Assembly: GCA_964612555.1 (NCBI GenBank)
Contig: CAZTBW010000005.1
Location: 124,001-188,000 of the forward strand
Length of the DNA stretch: 64,000 nucleotides
Origin: DAOLCO01 sp964612555
Lineage (GTDB): Bacteria > Bdellovibrionota_C > UBA2361 > SZUA-149 > DAOLCO01
Direction: 5' to 3'
A program made the translations under genes and the position numbers. Of this stretch, positions 61,072 to 64,000 are shown in pieces; positions within the stretch are counted from its first letter, which is position 1; each line of letters starts with the position of its first letter. The notes under the pieces were generated by a model. That model did not search any database. It was not told the DNA's origin and saw only the letters and a program-made list of their open reading frames with translations.

Positions 61072-61100
61072 TAATTTTGTGAGAATGCTACACAAAATTA
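61072..61100. promoter_or_regulatory. 10-bp inverted repeat upstream of ccoNO
   Basis: TAATTTTGTG (61072-61081) and CACAAAATTA (61091-61100) are exact complements, 9 bases apart. TGTG-N9-CACA is one base off the spacing of Crp-type sites. It lies 32 bases before the ccoNO start and may be a regulator site for oxygen or energy control. No FNR/ANR-type TTGAT-N4-ATCAA site was found. Confidence 0.4.
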
Positions 61101-61151
61101 TTCTTTTGATAAAGCTCTAAAAAATTAAACTTGAAAACTGGAGTAACTGAA

Positions 61152-61277
61152 ATGTTACATAAAGTATTCAACTATTCGGAGGGCACACAGAAAGAGTTGA
61201 TTATCGGAATTAAAGCAGATACATGCACACTTATCGACGCATCTGTTGAAAAACAAAACGAGCTAAAATCATGTTGA
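61152..61277 (+). CDS. Possible small protein (41 residues)
   Basis: Starts MLHKVFNYSEGTQKELIIGI and ends EKQNELKSC. A GGAG lies 8 bases before the ATG, which supports it. No family. The other part of this 340-base gap (61278-61381) shows nothing I can support. Confidence 0.35.
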   Translation: MLHKVFNYSEGTQKELIIGIKADTCTLIDASVEKQNELKSC

Positions 61278-61381
61278 TTCTATTCTTATCTTTCTATATA
61301 CTTGGTATATTGTCTTAGATAGAGACAATGCATTATTAAGGTCTACGTACGAACCAAGCCATGAGTTCGATACGGTGGTTG

Positions 61382-61975
61382 TTATACTGCTTTTGTATGA
61401 ACATCAATGAAAATCAATTCAACCTCTTCTTTACAGCTGTTATTTGTCAAACTTTGACGTCTTAATATAGTTATTACAGCATTTTTTAGTTCTTCAATAC
61501 CATCCCAGTGATCGCATAATTCTTCAATTACATACGTATAATAATTTTGATCTATCGCATCATATGCAGACGCCAAAACGCAATCATTTATGTCGTAGCC
61601 AATGAGATGAACTTCTTCGATTAGATGATCATTAAGAAAAGTATGTAACGCATTCTTTTCAAACCCTTTAAAACACGATCTTACATTTTTTTCTATTTGA
61701 ATAACTGGTTTAGATTTTAAATTTACCTCCTCTATAAGCTCTGTTGCTATATTTCCTGCTTCTTCTTTCGAAACTGAAAATTTATTTTGTTTAAAAAACA
61801 TTGAATCTTCATCTGCATAATACGAAGCCAATACATATGCATCGTATTCCTTAACTCGAACATACGACTGCATTATTTGAATAAGTGGCAATACCTTTTC
61901 TGACAAGGTTCCTGGCTGGATATCGATTAGCAATAATGCTTTTCTTCTGTCATTGCTAGGTATGTTTATCTGCAT
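61382..61975 (-). CDS. Isochorismatase-like cysteine hydrolase
   Basis: 197 residues. The catalytic triad is visible: D18 in LLLIDIQPG, K96 in IEKNVRSCF, and C132 in GYDINDCVLASAYDA. This is the Asp-Lys-Cys set of the nicotinamidase/isochorismatase superfamily. The rest is diverged, so the substrate (nicotinamide, amide or ester) cannot be assigned. Confidence 0.8.
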   Translation of the reverse strand: MQINIPSNDRRKALLLIDIQPGTLSEKVLPLIQIMQSYVRVKEYDAYVLASYYADEDSMFFKQNKFSVSKEEAGNIATELIEEVNLKSKPVIQIEKNVRSCFKGFEKNALHTFLNDHLIEEVHLIGYDINDCVLASAYDAIDQNYYTYVIEELCDHWDGIEELKNAVITILRRQSLTNNSCKEEVELIFIDVHTKAV

Positions 61976-62080
61976 GTTCCTTTAGGAGTATAGAACGCAA
62001 CGGTATAACATCATATTCATCAACGTCCTAATCTATTATATCGGTCGATGATCATTCACAATAAGAGATTGATACTTTTC

Positions 62081-63172
62081 TTATTCTCCGGCTGCCGTAT
62101 TAATTACCTCAGTAGCCAATTTTTTTATAACAACATCATATTCCATGAACATCCCATACTCAGATGATTCACGAAAATTAAATTTCCCGAGTTCTCCAAG
62201 TTGACCTTTCGTTTGTTTTGCAAAATATACAATCTTCTCGGGTGAGGTTGTTTGAGTTTCCTGAATAGCACGGGCTATGAGAAATGCAACATCATAGGCA
62301 GAAGCAGCCAGGGTAAGATGATTATCATTACCAAAGTGTTTCATATAACGATGCCGAAACGATTCTGTAACTTGATTGTCAGGATAAATAGCCCCTTCAA
62401 ACGCTTTTGATTGTGAACTTGGCAGACTCTCAAACAAATCTGTACCATAAAATATTTTCTTACGAACATTCGGGTTAGAAAGTTTTGCAAAACTACTCAA
62501 ATGATGGGGCGATAAGAGTAGCCCTAAATATGATTCTTCATTCGGAGTGATTCTGTTCAGAAATGTCTTTAAGTCAACATCTTGAGGGCTGATAAGAGCA
62601 ATCTCCCTATACTCTTGATCAGATGAAAGTGCTTTTTTTATCTCATCGGCAAAGCTCTGAAAAAATATATTATCTGATCGCAACACCTCAAAACGTGTAA
62701 CTCCTTGCGAAGATAAATAATGAACCAGTGCTTCTGCATAATGTGCGGTAGGATTCATTGAACGGAATACATAATTCCTTCCCACGGCAAATTCTGAAGG
62801 AAAACAAACGGCAATAAGAAGAACTTTATTTCTCTCGGCAATAGGTGCAATCGCATGAGCTGAGGGACCACCAAAGACAAATACCATTTGCGCATTATCC
62901 TGGGTTGTCAATTTGCGAAATGCCGTTACTCCATTTCTTGCTTCAAGTTGATCGTCTTCAACAATCAGTTGCAAAGAAGAAAACTTCTCAGGATGCTCAA
63001 TTATCGCTAATTGGATACCATTACGAACGGCACTTCCAATAGTAGCAAAAGGTCCTGTAAGAGCTGTAATCAAACCTATAGGAACTTTGTCCGATGCTAT
63101 CGCATTTATCGGCATCATCCCAACAAATGCAAGATTCAGCAGCACAATAAATCGTATTAGACTGTATTTCAT
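62081..63172 (-). CDS. Periplasmic LivK-like substrate-binding protein, copy 4
   Basis: 363 residues with a signal peptide (YSLIRFIVLLNLAFVGMMPI, cleavage after AIA). The mature start IGLITALTGPFATIGSAVRN and LIVEDDQLEARNGVTAFRKL are typical Peripla_BP_6, as is the late AASAYDVAFLIARAIQE. It is close to copies 1 and 3 in layout. Again no ABC transporter genes are adjacent. Ligand unknown. Confidence 0.85.
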   Translation of the reverse strand: MKYSLIRFIVLLNLAFVGMMPINAIASDKVPIGLITALTGPFATIGSAVRNGIQLAIIEHPEKFSSLQLIVEDDQLEARNGVTAFRKLTTQDNAQMVFVFGGPSAHAIAPIAERNKVLLIAVCFPSEFAVGRNYVFRSMNPTAHYAEALVHYLSSQGVTRFEVLRSDNIFFQSFADEIKKALSSDQEYREIALISPQDVDLKTFLNRITPNEESYLGLLLSPHHLSSFAKLSNPNVRKKIFYGTDLFESLPSSQSKAFEGAIYPDNQVTESFRHRYMKHFGNDNHLTLAASAYDVAFLIARAIQETQTTSPEKIVYFAKQTKGQLGELGKFNFRESSEYGMFMEYDVVIKKLATEVINTAAGE

Positions 63173-63259
63173 ACTACCGTATATTTCAATCCAAGTGCAT
63201 AAGAGATAAGGATCTTACATACAGGACGAAACTCCCGTAACGAAAATTATTATACTTTT

Positions 63260-63436
63260 CTACTCCAAAATTAATTCAACATCAACATCCTCTTCTTTAG
63301 CATTTCTAATAAGCTCAACAATGATATTAAAGTCTTCTCCTGAAATTTTCTCAGTTTTTCCCATCACCAACAATTGGTTAATCCAATAGAGTTCTGCGAT
63401 ACCAGCTGTATGAAAACTTTGACTACCTATTCTCAT
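63260..63436 (-). CDS. Small hypothetical protein coupled to a GNAT gene
   Basis: 58 residues, found by hand translation. Starts MRIGSQSFHTAGIAELYWIN and ends EEDVDVELILE; acidic and helical. Its start overlaps the acetyltransferase stop by 14 bases, suggesting coupling. It could be a partner or target of the enzyme, much as antitoxins accompany some toxic acetyltransferases, but the order is reversed from typical pairs. No family recognised. Confidence 0.55.
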   Translation of the reverse strand: MRIGSQSFHTAGIAELYWINQLLVMGKTEKISGEDFNIIVELIRNAKEEDVDVELILE

Positions 63437-63890
63437 GCAACTTCTTCAATGCCCTCGCATGAGCAATGTAGCCGTTTTTTATATAAAACTCAGATGCTTT
63501 CGTAGATGCCAAAAAAGTCCTTCTACAATTTAACTCAACCGCCAGTACATCAAGATAAGACAAAAGTTCCGATCCATATCCTCTCAAATCTTCCCCGGCT
63601 AATGTAGACATGTCGTGAATCATCATCTCCCGATCAAGTGCAGCATGAGGTGAAATTGTATAACTGGCAACGCAAACGACTTTAGCATTTTTGAATAATC
63701 CAACAAGATGATAACCATCACGCTGTAATTGATTTTTCCTCTTAAGAAAGTCTTCTTGCTTTAAGTCGGGACGAAGGGTCTTAAGAGCGTGCCACCCAAG
63801 AATCCAATCTTGCTCGGACAACAATTCACGACAAAAATTTTCACTACTAAGAACGGATGATTGATCTATTTGATTAACGGATGTTGACAT
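63423..63890 (-). CDS. GNAT-family N-acetyltransferase (second)
   Basis: 155 residues. The core strand LVGLFKNAKVVCVASYTISP precedes the acetyl-CoA region LAGEDLRGYGSELLSYLDV (RGYGS stands for the R/QxxGxG/A loop), and the C-terminal ASEFYIKNGYI is typical. The first 40 residues are unlike the family core. Substrate unknown. Confidence 0.82.
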   Translation of the reverse strand: MSTSVNQIDQSSVLSSENFCRELLSEQDWILGWHALKTLRPDLKQEDFLKRKNQLQRDGYHLVGLFKNAKVVCVASYTISPHAALDREMMIHDMSTLAGEDLRGYGSELLSYLDVLAVELNCRRTFLASTKASEFYIKNGYIAHARALKKLHENR

Positions 63891-64000
63891 AATTTAAGTA
63901 AAAAAGTTAACGGTTTGCATTCGTTTTGTCTCAATTCTATACGATTGTTCTCTTTCTAATTTCCAGCTTTTACTTTTACGCATTTTTCTTTAATATCATA

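Noticed and set aside
61041..61150. FNR/ANR box for the oxidase operon
   Set aside because: Only a half-site TTGAT (in TTTTGATAAAG) is present; no ATCAA at the right distance.

Overview
The window (about 64 kb, roughly 40% GC by eye) comes from a free-living, flagellated, aerobic or microaerobic Gram-negative bacterium. The evidence is outer-membrane-style lipoproteins and periplasmic proteins, two flagellins, a cbb3 oxidase cluster, and diaminopimelate synthesis through DapL. The gene set (ftsH-cdaA-cdaR-glmM operon, DapL, fused CcoNO, a second-type EF-G) looks deltaproteobacteria-like or like one of the lineages split from that group. I cannot place it more precisely. Most genes lie on the minus strand. 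I saw no rRNA, tRNA, CRISPR array, transposase or integrase.

Layout. 1-5.4 kb: translation and cell wall genes (fusA, prfA, prmC, and murA cut by the window edge). 5.6-11.3 kb: an envelope block (GT39-type transferase, OmpA-like lipoprotein, two secreted proteins, a 46-residue membrane protein, a zinc-finger anti-sigma-like protein), an orphan OmpR-type regulator and SppA. 11.5-18.8 kb: a FliK-like protein, DapL, a glycosyltransferase with a coiled-coil partner, two flagellins and an HU-like protein. 19-28 kb: a tightly packed run, mtd1/folD-like, tilS, ftsH, cdaA, cdaR, glmM, nnr and tsaE, linking protein quality control, c-di-AMP and peptidoglycan precursors. 28-36 kb: secreted calcium-binding-type and unknown proteins, PEP carboxykinase, and an RRM domain fused to ribosomal protein bS18. 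36-53 kb: an accessory zone of orphan periplasmic binding proteins, Fic, an alkaline phosphatase, small enzymes, and several broken genes. 53-61 kb: the cbb3 oxidase genes with a fused CcoN-CcoO and a one-heme CcoP. 61-64 kb: more accessory genes.

The strongest unusual observations are: the RRM-bS18 fusion; a fungal-Mtd1-like methylene-THF dehydrogenase where FolD would be expected; a MurA with Asp in place of the fosfomycin-target Cys; a Fic gene with an apparently leaderless promoter and an unrecognised downstream partner; four complete LivK-like binding proteins plus a fifth fragment, none with transporter genes; and a cluster of gene-decay scars between 38.8 and 49.4 kb.
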